A stretch of 64,000 nt of DNA from Acinetobacter sp. (GTDB taxonomy: Bacteria; Pseudomonadota; Gammaproteobacteria; Pseudomonadales; Moraxellaceae): the NCBI GenBank assembly GCA_031277915.1, contig JAITLL010000047.1, forward strand, positions 100,647 to 164,646, read 5' to 3'. The notes under the pieces were generated by a model that ran no database searches, was not told the DNA's origin, and saw only the letters and a program-made list of their open reading frames with translations. Shown one piece after another: positions 7,287 through 15,603 of the stretch (its first letter is position 1; each line of letters begins with the position of its first letter). The position numbers were made by a program, and so were the translations under genes.

Positions 7287-9248
7287 TTAATTGCTACGCC
7301 TATTACGCGTCAGTTGATGTAAAACCGATACCAATAAATCAATTTCTTCAGTTGTATTATAAAAAGCCAAAGACGGACGCACGGTCTGTTCCACACCAAA
7401 ACGACGTAAAATTGGTTGTGCACAGTGGTGGCCAGAACGTACCGCAATACCATGTTGATTTAAAGCTTTGCCCACTTGTTCAGTTGAATAGCCTTGTAAG
7501 GTAAAGGACATGACACTGGCTTTGTGATGTGCGGTTCCGATCAAGCGTAAACCAGACACACTGCTCAGTGCATTTTGACCATATTCGAGTAGATCATGTT
7601 CATAGCGAGCAATGTTATGAATACCTAGACTTTCGACATATTCAAGTGCAGCGCCTAAGCCGACAGCATCGGCAATGTTTCCAGTTCCAGCTTCAAACTT
7701 GTTTGGTGCAGGTTGGTAAACCACCTGTTCGAAGGTAACATCTTGAATCATGTTACCTCCACCTTCCCAAACAGGCATGCTTTCTAGCAACTCTGGTTTT
7801 GCATAGACCGCGCCAATACCCGTCGGCCCAAACACTTTATGTCCAGAGAACACAAAAAAGTCTGTATCAAGGGCCTGAATATCGGTAGGGATGTGCGAAA
7901 CAGATTGAGCACCATCAACTAAAACACGTACACCTTTGGCATGAGCAATTTTAATGACTTCAGCAACAGGTGTGACTGTACCTAAAGCATTCGAAACTTG
8001 AGTAATCGAAAGTAGTTTAGTGCGCTCATTAATCAGTCTTGGCAACTCTTCTAAAATAATCTGACCTGTGTCATCGACAGGAATGACCCTTAATTTTGCT
8101 CCAGTTTTTTTAGTGAGTTGATACCAAGGCACAATATTGGCATGGTGCTCCAAGTGAGAAACAATGATTTCATCACCTTCACCAATATTTTGTTCGCCCC
8201 ATGTTTTTGCAATCAGGTTAATGCCTTCGGTTGTTCCCCGAACAAAGATAATTTCTTTGGAAGAGGGCGCACCAATGAATCGGGCAACTACATTTCTTGC
8301 ATATTCATAAGCATCGGTGGCACGAGCCGCTAATTCATGTGCAGCACGGTGAATATTCGAGTTTTCATGCTGATAAAAATAAGCAATCCGATCAATCACG
8401 CGTTGCGGTTTTTGTGTGGTCGCAGCATTATCCAACCAGACTAGAGGGCGGCCATTGACGCGTTCTTGTAAAATTGGGAAATCGCGGCGAATGGCGTGTA
8501 TATCTAGCGGTTGCGCACTGCTTGCTACAAAGGTGGGTTGTGATGGTTGATAATGACTATAACTTTGTCCACTTTGAGGCAAGTCTAAAAAATAAAATGC
8601 AGAGCTTGCCGAACTTTGGGTAGGCGTGTTCGTTGCAAAACGATCTTCAGCCAGCAATGATTTCAGCTGGTCACCATGGGGCAACTGAAAAGACTGCGCA
8701 ACTGAGTAATTATCCTCAACACCTTTAACTGAAGGTTCTGCTGTACTTGGAGCAGAAAAATCATTTAAAAAATAATACGGTGATTCACCTGCACCAGTAG
8801 GTACGCTTGGTTCAATGCGTGGCACATTGGGTTCACTATGAGCAGCTTGTGGCAAATGTGGTTCAAATGGTGGGCGCGGTAAATTCGCACCACCAACCAC
8901 AGGTGCAGACGCTACAATTCGGCGTTCAGGGTAATCTGGCAAATTTGGAATATGCTCAGGATATTCCGGATTGAGACTTTTCTGAAAGGCGATATTAGGC
9001 GCACGACCACTGAGTGCAGAAAATGGTTCACCTGGTTGTGGTGGGTGCGGTGGTGCTCCGACAGGTAAGTCCAAGTTAAGGCCCGATGGAGAAGCTGAAC
9101 TGCTTGAGCTTGGTAATGCTGAAAAAAACTCATTGGCAAGACAGGCAATCGTGGATTCATCGGGGAAGTTGGCTGGTGGGTTAACACCAGTCACTTCAGG
9201 CCCCGTTGGACTACCTTGCAGATTACTTGTAGTTAACTGGGTAGTCAT
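7287..9248 (-). CDS. Family 2A encapsulin cargo: SufS-type cysteine desulfurase with long disordered targeting arm
   Basis: This PLP enzyme converts cysteine to alanine plus enzyme-bound persulfide sulfur. Residues ~248-653 are a complete class V aminotransferase/SufS-like domain, with PLP lysine in FSGHK (K471) and catalytic cysteine in RSGHHCAQP (C609). Residues 1-247 are Pro/Ser-rich low-complexity sequence with short hydrophobic islands: CLANEFFSALP (~36-46), SPYYFLNDFS (~156-165) and SSAFYFLDLP (~215-224). Such arms load desulfurase cargo into family 2A shells. The start at 9248 was chosen because a GGAGG motif precedes it; it overlaps the shell gene by 26 bases, indicating coupled translation. 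An upstream in-frame ATG at 9272 is less likely. Confidence 0.95.
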   Translation of the reverse strand: MTTQLTTSNLQGSPTGPEVTGVNPPANFPDESTIACLANEFFSALPSSSSSASPSGLNLDLPVGAPPHPPQPGEPFSALSGRAPNIAFQKSLNPEYPEHIPNLPDYPERRIVASAPVVGGANLPRPPFEPHLPQAAHSEPNVPRIEPSVPTGAGESPYYFLNDFSAPSTAEPSVKGVEDNYSVAQSFQLPHGDQLKSLLAEDRFATNTPTQSSASSAFYFLDLPQSGQSYSHYQPSQPTFVASSAQPLDIHAIRRDFPILQERVNGRPLVWLDNAATTQKPQRVIDRIAYFYQHENSNIHRAAHELAARATDAYEYARNVVARFIGAPSSKEIIFVRGTTEGINLIAKTWGEQNIGEGDEIIVSHLEHHANIVPWYQLTKKTGAKLRVIPVDDTGQIILEELPRLINERTKLLSITQVSNALGTVTPVAEVIKIAHAKGVRVLVDGAQSVSHIPTDIQALDTDFFVFSGHKVFGPTGIGAVYAKPELLESMPVWEGGGNMIQDVTFEQVVYQPAPNKFEAGTGNIADAVGLGAALEYVESLGIHNIARYEHDLLEYGQNALSSVSGLRLIGTAHHKASVMSFTLQGYSTEQVGKALNQHGIAVRSGHHCAQPILRRFGVEQTVRPSLAFYNTTEEIDLLVSVLHQLTRNRRSN

Positions 9249-10155
9249 GATATTTGTCCACCTCCACATCATCTAATACTGCCAGCGCATCATCAGTGAG
9301 TACTGCAAGTGAGCAATATAATGAGATTAGATACGACGCAATCGCGTTACGGTTGATTCCCATAAAGCGTACCGAAAGCCCTGGTGACTGTTCTCCAGCA
9401 AGGCCTGGTTGGAACAACCCAACAATGCCTTGACGCTTTTCACCAACACGAAGCAGCAAGATTTTAGTTTTGCCATCTTCAACCGGAATTTTATTGGATG
9501 GAATAAGTGGAATACCGCGCCATGTAATGAACTGAGAACCAAATAAGCTAACCGTTGGAGGTGGTACGCCACGACGTGTACATTCACGGCCAAATGCTGC
9601 AATCGCATCAGGATGTGCTAGGAAAAAACCTGGTTCTTTCCAGACTTTACGCAGCAAATCATCGAAATCATCTGGAGTCGGTGGGCCATTTAAAGTTGAA
9701 ATACGTTGGTCATCTGTCACACTCGCCAATAAACCATATTCAGGGTTATTGATAAGCTCACTTTCTTGACGTTCTTTAATGGTTTCAATGGTTAAACGAA
9801 GTTGTTCTTTAATCTGGTCATGTGGGCTGCTGTAAAGGTCAGCAACACGTGTATGTACATCTAAAACAGTTGATACACCATTTAAAAAGTATTCGCGTGG
9901 CTCAGGGTCATAATCAACAAAAGTCTGAGGTAATGTTGCTTCATCACGCTGAGTGCAAGCCACCTGAATGTCATCGGTATTATTTACACGGTTTAGGCGA
10001 TAAATACCTGCTTCAACAGGAAGCCATTGAAGTAAGTGAGTCAGCCATCTGGGAGTAATTGTAGAAAGTTGGGGAGCAGTTTTGGTTGCATTGGCCAGTT
10101 GACGGGCCGCATGGTCCCCAAGAGCAAGTTGGGCTTTGTCTGTATTTTTCGCCAT
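9223..10155 (-). CDS. Family 2A encapsulin nanocompartment shell protein (SrpI-like)
   Basis: This 310-residue protein has the HK97-like fold seen in SrpI-type encapsulins. It self-assembles into a hollow icosahedral protein shell in the cytoplasm. Recognisable parts are the N-terminal arm, the VDYDPEPREYFLNGV and RVADLYSSPHDQIKEQLRL segments, and the conserved middle and C-terminal part (PPPTVSLFGSQFITWRG, RVGEKRQGIVGLFQPGLAGE, GINRNAIASYL). The length fits family 2A without the cyclic-nucleotide-binding insert of family 2B. Its direct partner is the overlapping desulfurase gene. In published work on Acinetobacter and Synechococcus relatives, as I recall it, the loaded shell stores elemental sulfur; whether this copy does so is inference from homology. 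Confidence 0.95.
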   Translation of the reverse strand: MAKNTDKAQLALGDHAARQLANATKTAPQLSTITPRWLTHLLQWLPVEAGIYRLNRVNNTDDIQVACTQRDEATLPQTFVDYDPEPREYFLNGVSTVLDVHTRVADLYSSPHDQIKEQLRLTIETIKERQESELINNPEYGLLASVTDDQRISTLNGPPTPDDFDDLLRKVWKEPGFFLAHPDAIAAFGRECTRRGVPPPTVSLFGSQFITWRGIPLIPSNKIPVEDGKTKILLLRVGEKRQGIVGLFQPGLAGEQSPGLSVRFMGINRNAIASYLISLYCSLAVLTDDALAVLDDVEVDKYHDYPVNYK

Positions 10156-10403
10156 GAATCTTTTTCCTTATTACAGTGGCTTGGTAAATCAAAAATTAAA
10201 AATTCTAGGATGGATATAAACTAGAATTAGTTCTGGTTTTAAAATAAAAGAGCGTTATAAATTTTTAAAATAAGAAGTTTATTTATTAAAAAATCTATTT
10301 TTAAAATAAAAATATATTTAAATTAGAAATAAGAATTTAATTAATTTGCTAAGTTTTTAGTATTTATTTGTCTCCTTATCTATTTATTTAATATCTATAG
10401 TTT
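10156..10403 (-). promoter_or_regulatory. AT-rich gap with perfect palindrome upstream of the encapsulin gene
   Basis: These 248 bases separate the serine acetyltransferase from the shell gene and contain no gene. A perfect inverted repeat, AATTCTAG (10201-10208) and CTAGAATT (10221-10228) with 12 bases between, sits 46-73 bases before the shell start codon. The rest is extremely AT-rich. A dedicated promoter with an operator for a dimeric regulator is plausible. The shell and cargo could thus be controlled separately from the two upstream genes. Confidence 0.5.
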
Positions 10404-11345
10404 TTAACTGGGAATATGATTTTTTTGATAAGACTCATTTGGTGACTGTAAAATCTGGCTACCCGCAGCAATACTATGTGTAAGCCAGACATTACCCCCA
10501 ATAATAGAACCTCGGCCAATCGTAATACGACCTAAAATCGTGGCACCTGCATAGATCACAACGTCATCTTCAACAATTGGATGGCGTGTATAGTCTTTTT
10601 TCAAAGCACCATCATCATTCGTTTCAAAACGTTTAGCTCCAAGTGTTACGGCCTGATAAATACGAACACGTTCCCCAATGACACTGGTTTCACCAATCAC
10701 CACACCTGTACCATGATCAATGAAAAATCCTTTACCAATTTTTGCACCGGGATGAATATCAATGCCCGTTGCAGAATGTGCCAACTCAGAAATAATGCGA
10801 GACAATAGAGGCACTTGAGCATAGAGCTGATGTGCAATACGGTGGTAAATAATCGCAAAGATGCCTGGATAGCAGAGTAATACTTCATCTACACTATGTG
10901 CTGCCGGATCACCTTCATAAGCCGCTCGCACATCGCCATCTAAAAGACGACGTATAGAAGGTAGTGTGTTGGCAAAATCCTGCACAATATTTTGAGCAAG
11001 TTCCTGTGGTTGTTGGGCTGTGCTCAAATGACCCAAATGTCGTTTTGCCTCATAATTTAAAGCCAGTTGTACCTGAGCATGTAAAGCTGTCAGCACTCGA
11101 TTTAAAGTGTAGGCAATATAGGAATCTTCAGTTTCTTGGCGTAAGTCAGCAGGGCCTAAACGCATTGGAAATAAAATGCCGCAAAGGTCATCTAAAATAG
11201 CTTTTAAAGCTTCTTTAGACGGAAGTTCACGGCCCCCAAATTCTTTGGTTCTGTGCTGTTGCTGACGCCAGTCATGCCTTGCTTGTTGTAAGCCCTGTAC
11301 AACAGCATTAATGTTCCATTGAGTCACAAGCTTTCCTTGATTCAC
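10404..11345 (-). CDS. Serine O-acetyltransferase (EpsC/SrpH type) of the encapsulin locus
   Basis: This enzyme transfers acetyl from acetyl-CoA to L-serine, giving O-acetylserine, the precursor of cysteine. The 313-residue protein has a helical N-terminal domain (~1-190) and a left-handed beta-helix with hexapeptide repeats (~195-300). Key segments are TGIDIHPGAKIGKGFFIDHG and VVIGETSVIGERVRIYQAVTLGA. Its length and placement match SrpH-type proteins found beside family 2A encapsulins rather than classic CysE. It lies 18 bases downstream of the rhodanese gene and probably supplies the cysteine that the encapsulated desulfurase consumes. Confidence 0.92.
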   Translation of the reverse strand: MNQGKLVTQWNINAVVQGLQQARHDWRQQQHRTKEFGGRELPSKEALKAILDDLCGILFPMRLGPADLRQETEDSYIAYTLNRVLTALHAQVQLALNYEAKRHLGHLSTAQQPQELAQNIVQDFANTLPSIRRLLDGDVRAAYEGDPAAHSVDEVLLCYPGIFAIIYHRIAHQLYAQVPLLSRIISELAHSATGIDIHPGAKIGKGFFIDHGTGVVIGETSVIGERVRIYQAVTLGAKRFETNDDGALKKDYTRHPIVEDDVVIYAGATILGRITIGRGSIIGGNVWLTHSIAAGSQILQSPNESYQKNHIPS

Positions 11346-11363
11346 TGAAAATTTATTGAAGTT

Positions 11364-11873
11364 TTAGTCTTGTTGCCAAGGGAGTTGATGAATACGCCAG
11401 CCGTTTTTCTGATTACGTTGTTGGTTATCATCTAAGTCACCTTCAAAGCCTTCAAGAACGTTATAAATGTGCTCAAAACCTGCATTAAATGCGGCTTCGG
11501 CTGCTTGTGCTGAACGGTTGCCACTACGACATAGCAAAAGAATGGTTTTATCTTTGCCAACTTTTGATTCAAGCTCTTTTAAAAAACGTGGATTGCGGTT
11601 AAACGATGTGCCTGTTGCCCAAGCGACATGAACACTTTTAGGGACATAACCTACAAATTTACGTTCTTCATTGGTGCGCACATCAACTAAAACAGCTTCT
11701 TCTTGTTGTATGAGTTGCCATGCATCAGTAGGTGATAAACTGCCACTAAAATTCAATTTATGGTCTTGTGCGTATTGCTGTGCTTTAGAAAGAATTTCTT
11801 GGGCTGAAAAGGATGGATTTGAATCATTTGAGATAAAGCTTTGCGGAGCTTCTGTATTTAATTTAGCGTTCAT
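11364..11873 (-). CDS. Rhodanese-like sulfurtransferase of the encapsulin locus
   Basis: This is a single rhodanese domain (~residues 45-160) in a 169-residue protein. The active-site loop is LLLCRSGNRSAQAA with the persulfide-forming cysteine at residue 115, and VDVRTNEER lies near residues 63-71. Such proteins move sulfane sulfur between acceptors. It is the first gene of the minus-strand sulfur operon, followed after 18 bases by serine acetyltransferase. A role in loading, releasing or detoxifying sulfur from the compartment is reasonable inference. The N-terminal 40 residues show no recognised domain. Confidence 0.9.
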   Translation of the reverse strand: MNAKLNTEAPQSFISNDSNPSFSAQEILSKAQQYAQDHKLNFSGSLSPTDAWQLIQQEEAVLVDVRTNEERKFVGYVPKSVHVAWATGTSFNRNPRFLKELESKVGKDKTILLLCRSGNRSAQAAEAAFNAGFEHIYNVLEGFEGDLDDNQQRNQKNGWRIHQLPWQQD

Positions 11874-12070
11874 TGAATATATCCTTATCTTCGATTCAGA
11901 TTGTTATTGTTCAATTTACGCGTTTTTAAATATAAGCAAAAATAAGGAATATCTATTTATATATATTATTTTTATAAATAAGAATGGGGCATATTTTTAT
12001 AAAAAAGTATTAATTAAGCTTATATAGTTCTTTAATTAAAATTGATGGAATAGTAATTTTAATAGTTAGT
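11874..12070 (-). promoter_or_regulatory. Upstream region of the encapsulin operon
   Basis: This AT-rich non-coding region precedes the rhodanese gene. An inverted repeat, TATTTATA (11954-11961) and TATAAATA (11973-11980) with 11 bases between, has the geometry of a LysR-family site. In such AT-rich sequence this may arise by chance. No confident promoter hexamers were assigned. Confidence 0.3.
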
Positions 12071-12107
12071 AAAAAACCGTGTGAATTAAAATAATCCACA
12101 CGATTTT
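12071..12107 (-). terminator. Rho-independent terminator after the SDR gene
   Basis: CGTGTG (12078-12083) pairs with CACACG (12097-12102), extended by flanking A/T pairs after one mismatch. Read on the minus strand, the hairpin follows the SDR stop codon and ends in a run of six T residues. Confidence 0.75.
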
Positions 12108-12112
12108 AAAAA

Positions 12113-12850
12113 TTAAGCAAATCCACCATTTACCCGAATGACTTGTGAATTTACCCAGCGTCCATCTGGGCCAGCTAACATAGCAATTACACTGGCAATT
12201 TCTTCAGGTGTTCCGATTCGTTCTAATGGAGCGAGTTTTGCAATAGCTGCCACTTGCTCATCAGTTTTTCCATTATAAAAAAGGTCAGTTCCTATCGGGC
12301 CGGGTGCAACTGCATTTACAGTAATATTTCGGCCGCGTAACTCATTTGCTAACACATGTACTAAGCCTTCTACACCTGCTTTTGAAGCAATATAGGGGCC
12401 ATATGCCGGAAAAGATTTAGCAATTACGCTGGTCGAAAGGGCAATGATTCGGCCACCATCTGGAACTGTTTCAGCTGCATGAGCCAATATTAAAAACGCA
12501 CCACGTAAATTGGTATGAATTACTTTATCGAAATCTGGCAGACTTTCAGGGGTAATTTTTGCCATAGGCATAATACCGGCACTATGAACTACTACATCTA
12601 ATTGACCATTTACGGCTTTTGCTTCTTGAAATAAACGACCCACCTCATATTCATTTGCTACGTCGGCTTGAATAGCAGAAGCTTGACCACCTTGTTCCAC
12701 AATATGATCTACAGTTGCTTGGGCATGCACCTTATTGCCAGCATAGTTAACAATGACATAAAAGCCATCTTGGGCTAAGCGTTCAGCAATTGCACGACCA
12801 ATACCGCGTGATGCACCTGTAACAAGAGCTGTCTTTTTTGAAATATTCAT
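12113..12850 (-). CDS. Short-chain dehydrogenase/reductase (FabG-like)
   Basis: This 245-residue NAD(P)-dependent oxidoreductase has a Rossmann fold. The cofactor motif TGASRGIG is near residues 11-18, the NxAG-equivalent HSAG near 89-92, and the catalytic YxxxK as YIASK near residues 151-155. The substrate is not evident. It is divergent from a LysR gene across about 125 bases with a candidate operator. That arrangement, a quinone- or aldehyde-type SDR controlled by a divergent LysR, is common in this genus. Confidence 0.9.
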   Translation of the reverse strand: MNISKKTALVTGASRGIGRAIAERLAQDGFYVIVNYAGNKVHAQATVDHIVEQGGQASAIQADVANEYEVGRLFQEAKAVNGQLDVVVHSAGIMPMAKITPESLPDFDKVIHTNLRGAFLILAHAAETVPDGGRIIALSTSVIAKSFPAYGPYIASKAGVEGLVHVLANELRGRNITVNAVAPGPIGTDLFYNGKTDEQVAAIAKLAPLERIGTPEEIASVIAMLAGPDGRWVNSQVIRVNGGFA

Positions 12851-12899
12851 TTTTAGATTGCCTGTTTGTGTAAGTATGGCTTATTTTAATAGTATAGAA

Positions 12900-12941
12900 A
12901 TATGGGATAAATCTTTATAATTGGATAAGATAATTCCATAT
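12900..12941. promoter_or_regulatory. Candidate LysR operator between SDR and LysR genes
   Basis: An inverted repeat, ATATGG at 12900-12905 and CCATAT at 12936-12941, brackets a sequence with two GGATAA words. It sits in the 125-base divergent intergenic region, the expected position for a LysR-regulated, autoregulated promoter pair. Confidence 0.4.
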
Positions 12942-12975
12942 TCATTAATAATAGATGGAGTTAAAAACGAGCACC

Positions 12976-13911
12976 ATGGATAAATTTGATACCTTGCAAC
13001 TTTTTACCCGCATTGTGGAGCTGGGTAGCTTTAGTCAGGCAGCCGATCAACTGAATATCCCACGTGCTACAGCAAGTAACGCCATTAAAGATTTAGAGAA
13101 CAACTTGCAATGCCGTTTATTAGAGCGGACTACACGGCATGTAAGAGCCTCGTTAGATGGACAGGCATTTTATGAGCGTTGTACACAAATATTGTCGGAA
13201 CTCGATGATGCAGAATCATCATTACGGAATGTAATTGCTCAGCCCCGAGGTTTATTGCGTGTCGATTTATCAGGCGCACATGCGACCAAAATTGTTTTAC
13301 CTAATATCGACCAATTTCACGAGTTGTACCCCGACATTGAACTGGTAATTAGTACAGGAGATCGCTTAGTTGATCTTATTAGAGAAGGGATAGACTGTGT
13401 GGTGAGGGCCGGGCGTTTGGAGGACTCCACTTTAATTGCTAGACATTTGGTCGATATGCCTCAAGTGATTTGTGCAAGTGCTGACTATTTAAATAGACAT
13501 GGAACACCACAGCAACCAGAAGATTTGTTATCACATTATTGTGTTAATTTCTTTTCGACATCAGGTGGACGAAATTATCCATTTGAATTGATGGTGAATG
13601 GCAAAAAACAAGATTATTTTTTGAAAAGCTGGATCGCGGTAAATGATGCTGAAAACTATGTATTATCTGCTTTACGTGGGGCAGGTTTAATTCAGGTACC
13701 GCGTTATCATGTGGCAAATGAATTAAAAGACGGGCGACTGGTTGAGGTTTTATCTGAATGGGAAATCCCAAAGATGTCAGTTTCTGCTTTATATCCGCAG
13801 CATCGGCAACTCTCACCACGCGTACGAGTTTTTGTCGCTTGGCTGAGTGAGTTATATACGGGGTATTTTGCAAACTCTGACTACCCGCAATTGGGTAGCC
13901 AAGTAGAGTAA
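12976..13911 (+). CDS. LysR-family transcriptional regulator
   Basis: This is a LysR regulator of about 311 residues with an N-terminal helix-turn-helix (FSQAADQLNIPRATASNAIK, about residues 18-37 from the chosen start) and a C-terminal sensor domain. The ATG at 12976 was preferred because the protein then begins MDKFDTLQLF like its relatives; an in-frame ATG at 12955 is possible. It is divergent from the SDR gene and is the likely regulator of it. The effector is unknown. Confidence 0.88.
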   Translation: MDKFDTLQLFTRIVELGSFSQAADQLNIPRATASNAIKDLENNLQCRLLERTTRHVRASLDGQAFYERCTQILSELDDAESSLRNVIAQPRGLLRVDLSGAHATKIVLPNIDQFHELYPDIELVISTGDRLVDLIREGIDCVVRAGRLEDSTLIARHLVDMPQVICASADYLNRHGTPQQPEDLLSHYCVNFFSTSGGRNYPFELMVNGKKQDYFLKSWIAVNDAENYVLSALRGAGLIQVPRYHVANELKDGRLVEVLSEWEIPKMSVSALYPQHRQLSPRVRVFVAWLSELYTGYFANSDYPQLGSQVE

Positions 13912-13929
13912 ATATTACTTTATAGTTGA

Positions 13930-14778
13930 TTAAACTTTATCTTGAGTCTTGGTCTCAAAGTCGTTGGCATCATGGCGTTCATGTAACTGTGTTTCTAAAT
14001 CGCCAAAGGTACGATTGACCATACGACCACGTTGTACCGCAGGACGCGCTAAAATTGCATCTGCCCAACGCTGAACATTATTATATTGATCGACACCTAA
14101 AAACTCTGCGCCGTTATATACCCAGTTTTTAACAAGACCACCATACCAAGGGAATGCAGCAATATCAGCAATGCTATATTCAGAACCTGCTAAATATTCA
14201 TGCTTTGCTAAATGCTGATCTAACACATCAAGTAAACGTTTAGTTTCCATAGCAAAGCGGTTAATTGCATATTCAACTTTAACGGGTGCATAAGCATAAA
14301 AATGTCCAAAACCGCCACCTAAGTAAGGCGCGCTGCCCATTTGCCAGAATAACCAATTAAGACATTCAGTACGTGCAGCAATATCAGTTGGAATGAATGC
14401 CTTAAACTTTTCAGCCAAGTAAAGCAAAATTGAGCCAGATTCAAATACTCTTAATGGCGGGTTTTGGCTATGGTCAACCAATGCTGGAATTTTAGAGTTT
14501 GGATTAACTTCTACAAAGCCACTACCAAATTGCTGTCCTTCACCAATTTTAATCAGCCAAGCATCATATTCAGCATCTTGATGACCTAATGCTAAAAGCT
14601 CTTCTAGCAAAATAGTGACTTTTTGTCCATTAGGTGTGGCTAAAGAGTAGAGCTGAAGCGGATGTTTCCCGACAGGAAGTGTATGCTCGTAACGAGCACC
14701 TGAAGTAGGTTGGTTTAAATCGGTTTTTTCTCCAGTCCATTGCCAAACTTGTGGAGGAGTATAGTTTGAATCACTCAT
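13930..14778 (-). CDS. yghU: Glutathione S-transferase, YghU type (disulfide-bond reductase)
   Basis: This 282-residue Nu-class glutathione transferase has an N-terminal thioredoxin-like domain (~45-130; LYSLATPNGQKVTILLEEL) and a C-terminal all-helical domain (~135-265). The SKIPALVDH and ESGSILLYLAEKF glutathione-binding segments are clear. Family members such as E. coli YghU bind two glutathiones and reduce disulfides. It lies 32 bases downstream of a second transferase gene on the same strand, so the two are probably co-transcribed for thiol or peroxide stress. It converges with the LysR gene. Confidence 0.88.
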   Translation of the reverse strand: MSDSNYTPPQVWQWTGEKTDLNQPTSGARYEHTLPVGKHPLQLYSLATPNGQKVTILLEELLALGHQDAEYDAWLIKIGEGQQFGSGFVEVNPNSKIPALVDHSQNPPLRVFESGSILLYLAEKFKAFIPTDIAARTECLNWLFWQMGSAPYLGGGFGHFYAYAPVKVEYAINRFAMETKRLLDVLDQHLAKHEYLAGSEYSIADIAAFPWYGGLVKNWVYNGAEFLGVDQYNNVQRWADAILARPAVQRGRMVNRTFGDLETQLHERHDANDFETKTQDKV

Positions 14779-14810
14779 TTTTTATCTCGTGTCTGGTGTA
14801 CATAAAGGGT

Positions 14811-15437
14811 TTAGTTATGTCGCAAGGCAAGCCATTTTTGTACGGTTGGACGTTGCCATTGTTGTAATGCATAGTTTTTTAAACGCTCTGGAACAGCATC
14901 GCCATTTTGAATGAGGCGTTGCAACATTAGGGCAAGTTCAGCATCCACAATACTCCATGAACCAAAAAGAAATTCTGCATGAGGAGCGAGAAGTTTTTCT
15001 GCAACAAAGAACAGTTTCTCTGCTGATTTTTGGCCTTCTTCTGAAAGTGGAGTGGGCTTGGGCTGAATGAAAATAACATCGGTTGGACGCTCAGTTCTTA
15101 GTGCCACTAAGTCGGATCTGAGCCATGCCTGAACTTGTCTTGCTCTTGCACGTGCTTGTATATCTTTTGGATAAATAGATGTATCTGGATAAAGCTCTTC
15201 AATATATTCCAAAATGGCAGAAGATTCTGATAAAGCAAAATCATGATGTTCAAGTACAGGCACTTTGGCTGTTAATGACTTTTCTACGTAAGACTTTTCA
15301 AACTGGCTTTGCTGGCCTAAGTTGATGGTTGCTATTTCAAATGGAATTTGTTTTTCATGTAGCCCTACAAAAACTGTAAACGCATAGGGACTTAGAAATT
15401 GTGAATCTGTGTACAGCTTAAAATTTTCATTATTCAT
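14811..15437 (-). CDS. yfcF: Glutathione transferase, YfcF-like
   Basis: This protein of about 208 residues has a thioredoxin-like N-terminal domain (~6-85; LYTDSQFLSPYAFTVFVGL, KVPVLEHHDFALSESSAILE) and a helical C-terminal domain. It resembles E. coli YfcF, a glutathione transferase with peroxidase activity. The ATG at 15437 is preceded by AAGGA at good spacing; an upstream in-frame TTG would give a slightly longer product. It is the first gene of a probable two-gene operon with the YghU-type transferase. Confidence 0.82.
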   Translation of the reverse strand: MNNENFKLYTDSQFLSPYAFTVFVGLHEKQIPFEIATINLGQQSQFEKSYVEKSLTAKVPVLEHHDFALSESSAILEYIEELYPDTSIYPKDIQARARARQVQAWLRSDLVALRTERPTDVIFIQPKPTPLSEEGQKSAEKLFFVAEKLLAPHAEFLFGSWSIVDAELALMLQRLIQNGDAVPERLKNYALQQWQRPTVQKWLALRHN

Positions 15438-15603
15438 AACATTATCCTTACGATCGGGCAAGTTTTTAGTTTATGGAGGTTCTTATGATTTGGAGGTGCT
15501 TTTAAAAATCAAACTTCAAAAAATTGGCATATCCTTTCTATAAAATGCCATTTTTTAGTAGAGCATAACAATCAAAATAATTTCTATAAAATTCACATAT
15601 TTT

